Origin: CAZSTA01 sp964609495 [NCBI: uncultured bacterium]
GTDB lineage: Bacteria > CAZSTA01
Direction: 5' to 3'
Assembly: GCA_964609495.1 (NCBI GenBank)
Contig: CAZSTA010000012.1
Location: 19,311-25,052 of the forward strand
DNA: 5,742 bases
Both the position numbers and the translations under genes were made by a program. This document shows positions 1-5,742 of the stretch, piece by piece. The notes under the pieces were generated by a model, which did no database searches, was not told where the DNA came from, and saw nothing but the letters and a program-made list of their open reading frames with translations. How positions within the stretch are numbered: position 1 is the stretch's first letter; each line of letters opens with the position of its first letter.

Positions 1-553
1 AATTGCTAGCGCCAAGCCTATCTATTAGATGTTCTCTTACCACCAGATAGTTAGCGATGGTTTCCGCGGTCCTCCCCGATTTACTTATAACATTGAAGAT
101 CGTTCGCTTCGGATCGAGTATCTCCAACAAGCCCGCGATCCTAACTGGATCGACATTGTCAGGGAAGAAAACTCGCGGATATCCACCCCTCTTCTCCTCA
201 GATAGCAAGTTATAGTAGGGATGATTAAGAGCATTTTGCAGAGCGATATTACCCAGAGCTGAACCTCCGATCCCTATCACTACGAAGTTACCGCACTCGG
301 GAAGAGCCTCCTCGACAAACTCCTTTACCGCGGAAATTGTGTCCCTGGCGTAAGGGAGATCTCGGAAAGGCAGTTCGCCTTTGCTTCTTCCCTCCCCTAA
401 ATTTTGATGAATCTCCCTCGCTCTACCCTCAAGAGCTACTATCTCCTCCTCCGTTATACCATGCTCAGAGCCGATGGTATCCGCCATCATATTAGTGAAG
501 TTAAGCTTGATCCTCATCTTATCACACCATTTCTCATCGGCCCATCCCTGCAT
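1..553 (-). CDS. pgi: Glucose-6-phosphate isomerase, N-terminal part (cut by window edge)
   Basis: Cytoplasmic glycolytic enzyme interconverting glucose 6-phosphate and fructose 6-phosphate. I translated the minus strand by hand: 184 codons are open from the ATG at 553-551 to the edge. Two family signatures are visible: the glycine-rich VIGIGGSALG segment (residues 92-101) of the first SIS (sugar isomerase) domain, and NVISKSGRTAET (154-165), which corresponds to the phosphate-binding SKTFTTxET-type loop. The segment FPDNVDP (about 128-134) is also typical. The catalytic Glu and His regions lie beyond the edge. The first ATG has an in-frame TAG two codons upstream and a GAGGGAG site 12 bases before it. 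A second in-frame ATG at 517-515 would give MRIKLNFTN, which looks more like usual family N termini but has only a weak ribosome site. The gene follows the GH57 gene after 59 bp with no terminator, so co-transcription is likely. Family assignment is firm; the exact start is not. Confidence 0.93.
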   Translation of the reverse strand, partial: MQGWADEKWCDKMRIKLNFTNMMADTIGSEHGITEEEIVALEGRAREIHQNLGEGRSKGELPFRDLPYARDTISAVKEFVEEALPECGNFVVIGIGGSALGNIALQNALNHPYYNLLSEEKRGGYPRVFFPDNVDPVRIAGLLEILDPKRTIFNVISKSGRTAETIANYLVVREHLIDRLGASN

Positions 554-565
554 TATCTATAGCCA

Positions 566-572
566 CTCCCTC
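566..572 (-). promoter_or_regulatory. Ribosome binding site candidate for pgi (supports the upstream start)
   Basis: On the minus strand GAGGGAG ends 12 bases before the ATG at 553. The spacing is longer than the usual 5-9 bases. The alternative ATG at 517 has only a poor purine stretch (GATGAG) before it, so this site slightly favours the upstream start and a 12-residue N-terminal extension. No convincing promoter is seen in the 59 bp between the GH57 stop and this start. Confidence 0.5.
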
Positions 573-612
573 TCTCACAAATTAGGCAGAAGTCCTTCTA
601 TCGTAGAGTTAC

Positions 613-2781
613 TTATAAGCTCTTAACCTCAGCTATTAACTTGACCTTCCATTCCTCTTGAGGGGCTAAGTCGAACTTCCAATGAGGCAGGACGATCGAT
701 GATTGATAGACCCTTTCGAATCCTCCCTCCGATTGAGAAACTGTCTCCAGAGGAAGACGCCACAGATTGGCTGGCTTATCTACCCGAAGCGAAATATCGA
801 CCTTCAACCATTCATCGCGCAAGCCCACTAGCGTTACATTTTTATTCTCTCCTAGGCTGGCTAAATTTCGCTCCTCACCTAACTCGTCTCCCTCCAGATA
901 ATAATATCTATCGTCTGCGTAACCAGCCAGTAACGAGAAGTTAAATTCCGATCCGAACCATAGCTCGACTCTACTATCACTTAAATTAGCTACTGTATAA
1001 TCGGTTTCAATGGTAGATTTACCCTTATTTATCCTAAATTTCTTCTCTATCCTAATCGGGATAGATACGCCCTCAACCCAAACTTGACCTCTCCGAGCAA
1101 GCGTTATGATTAAGGTTTCTTCCTCCTGCTTGAACTCGGATTCATAAAGTTGATTTACGAAATCTCCTTGTTCCCCATAGGAACACCTCTTGAACTTGTC
1201 TATATCGGTATCGGGATGAAGGAAATGATCGAGGAAACAGACCCTTCGATACCAATCATAACTCAGATAGTTCTCCAATCCCTCTTCCTTGACCCTCACG
1301 ATCTCGTGAATAGTCTTTACCTCCCCAGCCTCCTCATCACTTAACTGAGCCTCATTCTTACGAGATTCTACCAATTCCCATATCTTCTGATGATAAGCCT
1401 CCGGCCTCCGAGCTATCGTATCTATCACGTTAATCGCTCTGGGCTTATAATCCCATTCCAACAGAGAACCGCCATAAGCAGGAGCAAGATAAAGATTCAT
1501 AAGATCATTATTTACCACTATCTCCTCGTTTCCATCATAATCTATATCGAAGCTTGAGACCTCAAGCCAACTATCCTCATCCTTAAAAGCCCTATCTGCG
1601 ACATCTTCAGCTCGAATCAAGTGATGATATACAGCATATCTGAGAAAGTTGAGATAAAGACCTCCAAAGACCCCATGCCAATAGGCACAGTTGCATTGCC
1701 CTTTCCAAAGTTCATCCTGAGCCTTAGCGATGATCTCATCCTCAGTGGCGACCAATTTCGCTACTTTATCACTCACATATAGCATCTTCTTGTGGATATT
1801 ATTGCCCTCTGGATACTTGGCTAGATAATTTCGCCAGAATCCTCCCCTTATGAATTGCCCGTATTCCTCCATCTTGCCAGCATCCTCAACCATCTCGACT
1901 AACTTCTCATATCTCAATATCGACTCTGCGGGAAGCGCCCATTCCATCATCTCCACATAGGAAGCAGTGGGTAAATATATTCGTCCTATCGGCTTATAGT
2001 TATCTATATACTCCGAGAAAGTTACCACCTTGATCCAATCGCTATTTTCCTCCAACAGCGTAAAGAACTTCTCAAGCCACCCCTCCACGAAAACCGTCTG
2101 GTGTGTCCCTGGCCAAACTCCGAACTTTTCTCCATCATCAGCCATAGTGGAGAGTTTATCGCCCTCGGCATCCGCTATGCTCTCTAAATATTCTATCGTT
2201 CTCTCAGGAGGCTTGAAGGGGATCAGATAGCGAAGGAGCTTGCTGATAGGGAATATCTTCAAGGGATACCCTTGCTCCTCGGTCAGATAATATCCCAGCA
2301 TATCCTGATCCTTCAATCCTACACTGCGAAAGTGCGAATCATCCACTACCAGATATTCCACTCCTGCCTCGTTAACCGGCTTGGATAGATGCGGCTCCCA
2401 AACCCTCTCTGCTAACCACATCCCTCGTGGTGTATAGTCAAAATAATCCTTGATAAAATTGGTCAGTCTATTCAACTGTCCTAATTTATCCCTATCGGGA
2501 ATGATCGGCAAGATCGGCTCGTAATATGCACCCGTCATCAACTCGATCTGCCCTCTATCAACTAACTTCTTGATCTTCTCAAGGACCTCTGGATATTTAT
2601 CCATAAACCAGTCGATAAGAACCCCGGTATAATGTAAAGTCATCTTTATCTGAGGATGTTTCTCAATCACCTCGAGCAGTGGTAGATAGGCATCTTTATA
2701 AGCCGTATCGAAGACATAATCGAGATTTCCTATCGGCTGATGGCTATGCAATCCAAAGGTAAAATTTATCCTTCTTTTCAC
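613..2781 (-). CDS. GH57 alpha-glucan enzyme (4-alpha-glucanotransferase / alpha-amylase type)
   Basis: Retaining glycoside hydrolase family 57 enzyme acting on alpha-1,4-glucans, either hydrolysing them or transferring glucan chains between acceptors. All five GH57 regions are present in order: HSHQPIGN (12-19), GQIELMTGAYYEP (77-89), WLAERVWEP (122-130) with probable nucleophile Glu125, DDGEKFGVWP (215-224) with probable acid/base Asp216, and GQCNCAYWHG (361-370). The 91-residue spacing Glu125-Asp216 equals that of Glu123-Asp214 in the Thermococcus litoralis glucanotransferase. The catalytic domain is followed by regions matching DUF1925 (about 300-380) and the beta-rich DUF1926 (about 400-715; GGSLLEWDYKPRAIN, RRPEAYH, WYRRVCFLDHFL). 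At 722 residues it is somewhat longer than the 659-residue archaeal enzyme. There is no signal peptide, so it is probably cytoplasmic, working on glycogen or imported maltodextrin. The start is GTG, fixed by an ideal ribosome site 5 bases upstream. Amylase and glucanotransferase cannot be separated from sequence alone. Confidence 0.93.
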   Translation of the reverse strand: MKRRINFTFGLHSHQPIGNLDYVFDTAYKDAYLPLLEVIEKHPQIKMTLHYTGVLIDWFMDKYPEVLEKIKKLVDRGQIELMTGAYYEPILPIIPDRDKLGQLNRLTNFIKDYFDYTPRGMWLAERVWEPHLSKPVNEAGVEYLVVDDSHFRSVGLKDQDMLGYYLTEEQGYPLKIFPISKLLRYLIPFKPPERTIEYLESIADAEGDKLSTMADDGEKFGVWPGTHQTVFVEGWLEKFFTLLEENSDWIKVVTFSEYIDNYKPIGRIYLPTASYVEMMEWALPAESILRYEKLVEMVEDAGKMEEYGQFIRGGFWRNYLAKYPEGNNIHKKMLYVSDKVAKLVATEDEIIAKAQDELWKGQCNCAYWHGVFGGLYLNFLRYAVYHHLIRAEDVADRAFKDEDSWLEVSSFDIDYDGNEEIVVNNDLMNLYLAPAYGGSLLEWDYKPRAINVIDTIARRPEAYHQKIWELVESRKNEAQLSDEEAGEVKTIHEIVRVKEEGLENYLSYDWYRRVCFLDHFLHPDTDIDKFKRCSYGEQGDFVNQLYESEFKQEEETLIITLARRGQVWVEGVSIPIRIEKKFRINKGKSTIETDYTVANLSDSRVELWFGSEFNFSLLAGYADDRYYYLEGDELGEERNLASLGENKNVTLVGLRDEWLKVDISLRVDKPANLWRLPLETVSQSEGGFERVYQSSIVLPHWKFDLAPQEEWKVKLIAEVKSL

Positions 2782-2785
2782 TAGA

Positions 2786-2794
2786 ACCTCCTCA
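2786..2794 (-). promoter_or_regulatory. Strong ribosome binding site fixing the GTG start of the GH57 gene
   Basis: The minus strand reads TGAGGAGGT, a near-full complement to the 16S rRNA tail, with AGGAGG ending 5 bases before the GTG at 2781-2779. The encoded N terminus (MKRRINFTFGLHSHQP) places region I at the usual distance from the start, so the GTG is well supported over any internal ATG. Confidence 0.85.
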
Positions 2795-2817
2795 GAAGTG
2801 CGGTCTCAAGATAACCA

Positions 2818-2823
2818 ATTATA
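2818..2823 (-). promoter_or_regulatory. Possible second, proximal promoter -10 element for the GH57 gene
   Basis: The minus strand shows TGATATAAT: a consensus -10 hexamer preceded by the TGn of an extended -10 element. No good -35 hexamer is found at 16-18 bp upstream, so it would have to act as an extended -10 promoter. Transcription would begin near 2811 and leave about 30 bases of leader. The region is AT-rich, so chance occurrence is possible. Confidence 0.4.
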
Positions 2824-2897
2824 TCATAAATTCACTTAAAAAGCTAGAGGATCAGAGATACTTACACTACAAACAGCTTCGGAAAATTGCTCTGTCT

Positions 2898-2925
2898 ATT
2901 ATACCATAAATAAATAGGTTGTCAA
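2898..2925 (-). promoter_or_regulatory. Near-perfect sigma-70-type promoter for the GH57-pgi unit
   Basis: On the minus strand TTGACA (2925-2920) and TATAAT (2903-2898) are separated by 16 bp, and the -10 is preceded by TGG, giving an extended -10 as well. Both hexamers match consensus exactly. Predicted initiation is near 2891, which gives about 110 bases of 5' leader before the GTG at 2781. The promoter lies in the 160 bp between the Lon-like gene stop and the GH57 start, so the GH57 gene does not need transcription from the gene before it. No intrinsic terminator for the Lon-like gene is seen in this gap. Confidence 0.85.
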
Positions 2926-2941
2926 GTCAAGTGAGTAAATC

Positions 2942-5377
2942 TTATCCCCCTGTAAAATCCTTCCACCTCTGCGCCATCTCCTGCAACCTCTTATCCACCA
3001 AATAGTTAATAGTTCCTTCCTCAAAGGTCCCGTCCTTCCTTCGCTCTCCTGCCTTCAATCCTGTTAGAATCTCTATCCCCTCATCTATCGTTTTTATCGG
3101 ATATATATGAAACTTGCTCTCTTTAACTGCTTTTATCACCTCTCTATTGAGCATCAAGTTCTCGATGTTCTGATAAGGGATTGCAACCCCCTGCGTCCCG
3201 GTTAATTCTTTAGCTTTGCACACCTCATAGAATCCCTCTATCTTCTCGTTCACTCCACCGATGGGCTGTATCTCCCCCTTCTGGTTGATAGACCCAGTAA
3301 CCGCGATATCCTGTCGCAAAGGAAGTTCGGCTAGGTCTGAAAGAATAGCATAGACCTCAGTTGAGGAAGCGCTATCTCCCTCCACTCCGCCATAGGACTG
3401 CTCGAAGCAGATACTAGCATTCATAGATAGAGGTTTATCGCGCGTATACTTTCCGCTCAAATATCCAGTTAGGATGGATACCCCTTTATCATACGTCATT
3501 CCACTTAAACCCGCCTCTCGTTCGATGTTGACCACCCCTTCGCTTCCCAACGAAGTCTCGGCGGTGATTCGCGAGGGCTTTCCAAAGGCATAATTTCCCA
3601 TCGCATAGACCGATAGACCATTAACCTGCCCTATCGTTACTCCCTCCGTATTCAAAAGGATGGTGCCCTCCTCGATCATCTCCTGTAGCTTATCTTTTAT
3701 CAAACTCTCCCGCTCGATCCAAGAAGATATCGCTCTATCAACATGCCGGTGATTCACCTTATCACTATTATCCATATCCGCCCAGTAGCTAGCCTCCCTC
3801 ACCAGATCAACGATAATGTTAAATCTCGTGGAGAGCTTATTCTGTCTTCCCGCCAATCTAACCCCGAACTCAACTATGGCAGACACGCCAGTCTTATCGA
3901 ATGGCTTCAACTCATCTTCACTGCATATCTTACGGATAAGGGAGGCATACTGATGTATCGTCTCAGCTTCCTTAGACATCACCACATCGAAATCCGCTCT
4001 TATCTTGAATACCTTCCGAAAATCATTGTCACTAATGGATAACAATTCATATAAAAGCGCACTTCCAATCATCACTACTTTGATCTTCACTTCGATAGGT
4101 TCTGGTTTCAGAGCAGAGGTGGTGAAGAGATAGAGCGGGTCATATCTTTGAACCTCGACGATCTCGTTCCTAAGAGTCCTCTTCAAAGCTGGCCATACTC
4201 CGGGCTCCATCATTACATCTTGAGCATTGAGCACCAGATACCCCCCATTAGCCCTTAGAATGGAACCAGCCTTTATCTTAGTGAAATCGGTCCTCCACAC
4301 TCCCCCTTTATCCATAACCCGCTCGATAGTGCCGAAGAGGTTATTGTAAGAAGGATGTATCTCGATGATTATCGGAGCTCCCTCGGTTTCGGAATTATCG
4401 ACTATGACGTTGACTCTGTATTCGAGGAACGGATCTGGCTGTCCCGAAAGAGGTTTACCCCCCGGAGGTGGAGCTTCTTCTCCCTCTTTCACTCTGAATC
4501 TATCGAGGTTCTCCACTATGCTTTTCTGAACCTCTTTTAAATAGTTAAGCACATCCTTGCTCTTATATTTAACCTCGATCTCGGAGATAGCTTCGGTTAC
4601 CAAAGGCATAATTACCTCGTTATCCAATTCGCGTAACGCTTGGCTTAAAGCTTTATCTATATCCCTCGACTTTCGAAAGGCTTCCTCCATATCCTGAGTA
4701 AGCGCGGTATATTTATCCTTGAGTTGTCGGTAATCCTCTTGAGGAAACTTGTCTAACTGAGCTAAGGAACCAAGCTGATCTATGCTAACCGGTTTCCCTT
4801 CGATTAAGGGAGCGATATCGGGTTTGGTGAAAGGACCCATTTTGATCTGGATCAAGGTGAAATTATCCTGAGCTAACTCCCCTTCAAACTCCCTGATTAT
4901 GCTCTTCTGCCTCTCCCCGAAGTTGTTAATTATCTCCTTCCGCCTGATCTGGTAATTTTCGCTCTCGAACACAGCCGGGATATCCCTCCTAAGGGAGTCT
5001 ACGAGCCTCTCCATATCACTCTTGAACTCTCTTCCCCTCCCCGCGAGTAAGCTTATAACCCGAGGCATATCCGGATTTTTGAAATTATTAACATAACATT
5101 TGTCGTCAGGGGTCTCTTTCTTCCTCTCCTTAAGCTCCTTCAAGAGGTATTTAATAGTAGTGGTTCTTCCAGTTCCAGCTAGCCCAGTCGCGAAGATGTT
5201 GTATCCTTTGCTTTTGATATTCAATCCCATCTGGATCGCTTTGACCGCTCTTTCCTGCCCAATTATCTTCTCACAGACTTCGATATCATCAGTCGTCTCA
5301 AAGCCCAAACTATCAGGATCGCATCTCCATCTTAACTTCTCAACGGTAACTTCTTCAAACTCGGTTTTCTTAATCAT
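2942..5377 (-). CDS. Lon-like ATP-dependent protease (LonB/AAA_32 type, COG1067-like)
   Basis: Serine-lysine protease fused to an AAA+ unfoldase module, probably cytoplasmic since no membrane segment or signal is apparent. The order is: N-terminal region and first AAA part with Walker A-like GLAGTGRTT (65-73); a long charged helical insertion (about 115-300) typical of this group; a Pro/Gly-rich linker (302-316); the second AAA part with GGYLVLNAQDVM (378-389) at the Walker B position and a sensor-like VVMIGSALLYELL (434-446); RLAGRQNKLSTRF (507-519); then the Lon protease domain from about 560. The catalytic dyad is Ser669 in EGDSAS and Lys712 in IGGVNEK, 43 residues apart as in E. coli Lon (Ser679, Lys722). 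Length, 811, is normal for the family. The classical Lon N-terminal substrate-binding domain is absent. Oddity: the Walker A Lys is Arg71. The ATG start has a GGAGG site 6 bases upstream. It follows a terminator closely, so its transcription is unclear. Confidence 0.93.
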   Translation of the reverse strand: MIKKTEFEEVTVEKLRWRCDPDSLGFETTDDIEVCEKIIGQERAVKAIQMGLNIKSKGYNIFATGLAGTGRTTTIKYLLKELKERKKETPDDKCYVNNFKNPDMPRVISLLAGRGREFKSDMERLVDSLRRDIPAVFESENYQIRRKEIINNFGERQKSIIREFEGELAQDNFTLIQIKMGPFTKPDIAPLIEGKPVSIDQLGSLAQLDKFPQEDYRQLKDKYTALTQDMEEAFRKSRDIDKALSQALRELDNEVIMPLVTEAISEIEVKYKSKDVLNYLKEVQKSIVENLDRFRVKEGEEAPPPGGKPLSGQPDPFLEYRVNVIVDNSETEGAPIIIEIHPSYNNLFGTIERVMDKGGVWRTDFTKIKAGSILRANGGYLVLNAQDVMMEPGVWPALKRTLRNEIVEVQRYDPLYLFTTSALKPEPIEVKIKVVMIGSALLYELLSISDNDFRKVFKIRADFDVVMSKEAETIHQYASLIRKICSEDELKPFDKTGVSAIVEFGVRLAGRQNKLSTRFNIIVDLVREASYWADMDNSDKVNHRHVDRAISSWIERESLIKDKLQEMIEEGTILLNTEGVTIGQVNGLSVYAMGNYAFGKPSRITAETSLGSEGVVNIEREAGLSGMTYDKGVSILTGYLSGKYTRDKPLSMNASICFEQSYGGVEGDSASSTEVYAILSDLAELPLRQDIAVTGSINQKGEIQPIGGVNEKIEGFYEVCKAKELTGTQGVAIPYQNIENLMLNREVIKAVKESKFHIYPIKTIDEGIEILTGLKAGERRKDGTFEEGTINYLVDKRLQEMAQRWKDFTGG

Positions 5378-5381
5378 ATAA

Positions 5382-5390
5382 CCCCTCCCT
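5382..5390 (-). promoter_or_regulatory. Ribosome binding site of the Lon-like gene
   Basis: The minus strand reads AGGGAGGGG just before the ATG at 5377-5375, with the GGAGG core 6 bases from the start. It begins only 5 bases after the T-run of the preceding terminator, so a transcript starting upstream would carry a hairpin almost touching this site. Confidence 0.75.
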
Positions 5391-5395
5391 AAATC

Positions 5396-5437
5396 AAAAA
5401 AAGCGAGGGCTATTTATAGAAAATGCCCTCAGCTTTT
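5396..5437 (-). terminator. Intrinsic terminator after the PspC-domain gene, in the Lon-gene leader
   Basis: On the minus strand the arms are AAAAGC(T)GAGGGC and GCCCTCGCTTTT, pairing with a single bulged T. An inner ATTT/AAAT pairing extends the stem to a 5-base loop (TCTAT), with one unpaired A. The 3' arm runs straight into seven T residues (5402-5396). This is a strong rho-independent terminator in the direction of the PspC-domain gene, whose stop lies about 22 bases before it. Reading on the plus strand gives only four T residues, so it is not a good bidirectional terminator. Confidence 0.87.
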
Positions 5438-5452
5438 ATCCCATATTTGATT

Positions 5453-5467
5453 GGAGTTCTCAACTCC
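5453..5467 (-). repeat. Perfect inverted repeat spanning the stop codon of the PspC-domain gene
   Basis: GGAGTT and AACTCC form a perfect 6-bp stem around a 3-base loop. On the minus strand the TGA stop (5462-5460) falls at the stem/loop junction. No T-run follows, so it is not itself an intrinsic terminator. It could be an mRNA 3'-end structure or chance. Confidence 0.5.
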
Positions 5468-5687
5468 CCTCAATATTAGCAGAACCAGTATCACTCTCCG
5501 ATGCCTCCGGTATCACTATCGCGGCTATTATATATAAAATAACGCCGCCTATTATGCCCAGAGGAAAACTGAAGATAACCCATAGTAGCCTTATTATGGT
5601 AGGATCTACCTTCGAATACTCTCCTATTCCTCCACATACGCCGGCTATCATTCTCTCCTTCTTGGAGCGATAGAGTCTCTTCTCCAT
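5460..5687 (-). CDS. PspC-domain small membrane protein
   Basis: This 75-residue protein is almost entirely a PspC domain (PF04024, named after phage shock protein C). The signature RLYRSKKERMIAGVCGGIGEY (4-24), KVDPTIIRLLW (26-36) and the ending AAIVIPE (55-61) are characteristic. Hydrophobic stretches at about 30-41 and 43-60, separated by a Pro-Gly break, form the membrane-inserted part, and the last 14 residues are a short acidic, serine-rich tail. In enterobacteria PspC relays envelope stress, while the single-domain versions widespread in other phyla mostly have no assigned role. No pspA, pspB or pspF homologue is visible nearby. The start is supported by AGGAGGA 7 bases upstream of the ATG. 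The gene appears to form its own unit, with a terminator downstream. Family confidence is high; physiological role is inferred only. Confidence 0.92.
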   Translation of the reverse strand: MEKRLYRSKKERMIAGVCGGIGEYSKVDPTIIRLLWVIFSFPLGIIGGVILYIIAAIVIPEASESDTGSANIEGS

Positions 5688-5694
5688 AATTTCT

Positions 5695-5701
5695 TCCTCC
5701 T
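5695..5701 (-). promoter_or_regulatory. Ribosome binding site of the PspC-domain gene
   Basis: The minus strand shows AGGAGGA 7 bases before the ATG at 5687-5685. The remaining 41 bases up to the window edge contain a TATATT (5712-5707) that could be a -10, but no acceptable -35 is found at the right distance, so I do not call a promoter. Confidence 0.7.
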
Positions 5702-5742
5702 ACTGAAATATAGATCCCTCAACGCTACTCCGAACTTTCAGG

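Noticed and set aside
554-612. Possible terminator or promoter between the GH57 gene and pgi
   Set aside because: Only imperfect AGAG/CTCT pairing and scattered TATA-like bases were found, with no T-run and no paired -35/-10 hexamers.
699-944. Open frame on the plus strand opposite the 3' end of the GH57 gene
   Set aside because: It lies wholly antisense to a confidently identified gene, has no recognisable domain and no ribosome site. The same holds for plus-strand open frames at 1150-1344, 2030-2230, 3743-4042, 4355-4540 and 5100-5381.
1669-1698. Two cysteines (Cys363, Cys365) in GH57 region V as a possible special metal or redox site
   Set aside because: I believe CNC or CND at this place is common in bacterial GH57 proteins of this type, and no partner ligands are evident, so I do not claim novelty.
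2896-2917. Inverted repeat CTATT/AATAG overlapping the GH57 promoter -10 and spacer, as a possible repressor operator
   Set aside because: The arms are only 5 bp, A/T-rich and 12 bases apart with no further pairing. This is expected by chance in such sequence and partly forced by the TATAAT element.
5703-5741. Short inverted match CTGAAA/TTTCAG upstream of the PspC-domain gene
   Set aside because: Six-base arms separated by about 27 bases at the window edge, with no link to a recognisable promoter, are not enough to call an operator.
1-5742. Search for an undescribed system: defence genes, mobile elements, CRISPR, tRNA/rRNA, toxin-antitoxin or biosynthetic cluster
   Set aside because: All coding space is taken by four well-known families with short intergenic gaps. 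No direct-repeat array, transposase, integrase, cloverleaf-like sequence or unusual composition was seen.

Overview
The window is an ordinary bacterial chromosomal stretch with four protein genes, all on the minus strand. Read in the direction of transcription (from high to low coordinates) they are: a small PspC-domain membrane protein (5687-5460), a Lon-type protease of the LonB-like, AAA_32-containing family (5377-2942), a family GH57 alpha-glucan enzyme (2781-613), and the N-terminal 184 codons of glucose-6-phosphate isomerase (553 to the window edge). The edge at base 1 cuts the isomerase. No RNA gene, mobile element, CRISPR array or phage gene is visible.

The organism is a bacterium. 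Evidence for this is a consensus sigma-70-type promoter (TTGACA, 16 bp, TATAAT), strong Shine-Dalgarno sites before all the complete genes, and a classic intrinsic terminator. GH57 enzymes with this C-terminal architecture, frequent AGG/AGA arginine and ATA isoleucine codons, and lysine- and glutamate-rich proteins are common in thermophilic or anaerobic, deep-branching or uncultured lineages. That is the kind of organism suggested, but the phylum cannot be fixed from this window.

The layout suggests three transcription units. The PspC-domain gene ends in a hairpin overlapping its stop codon and is followed by a strong terminator (5437-5396). The Lon gene starts only 18 bases after the terminator T-run, so it must depend on read-through or on a promoter inside or upstream of the hairpin. 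A near-perfect promoter (2925-2898), and possibly a second one (2823-2818), then drives the GH57 gene. The isomerase follows the GH57 stop after 59 bp with no terminator, so the two are probably co-transcribed.

Functionally, the GH57 enzyme and the isomerase fit together: the first cuts or rearranges alpha-1,4-glucans such as glycogen, starch or maltodextrin, and the second passes the resulting glucose 6-phosphate (made by other enzymes outside the window) into glycolysis as fructose 6-phosphate. The PspC-domain protein and the Lon-like protease both fit envelope or protein stress, but nothing here proves a shared pathway. I found no sign of an undescribed multi-gene system. The items most worth checking are the Lys-to-Arg change in the Walker A motif of the Lon-like protein, the tight terminator/leader before it, and the strong promoter with its long leader before the GH57 gene.
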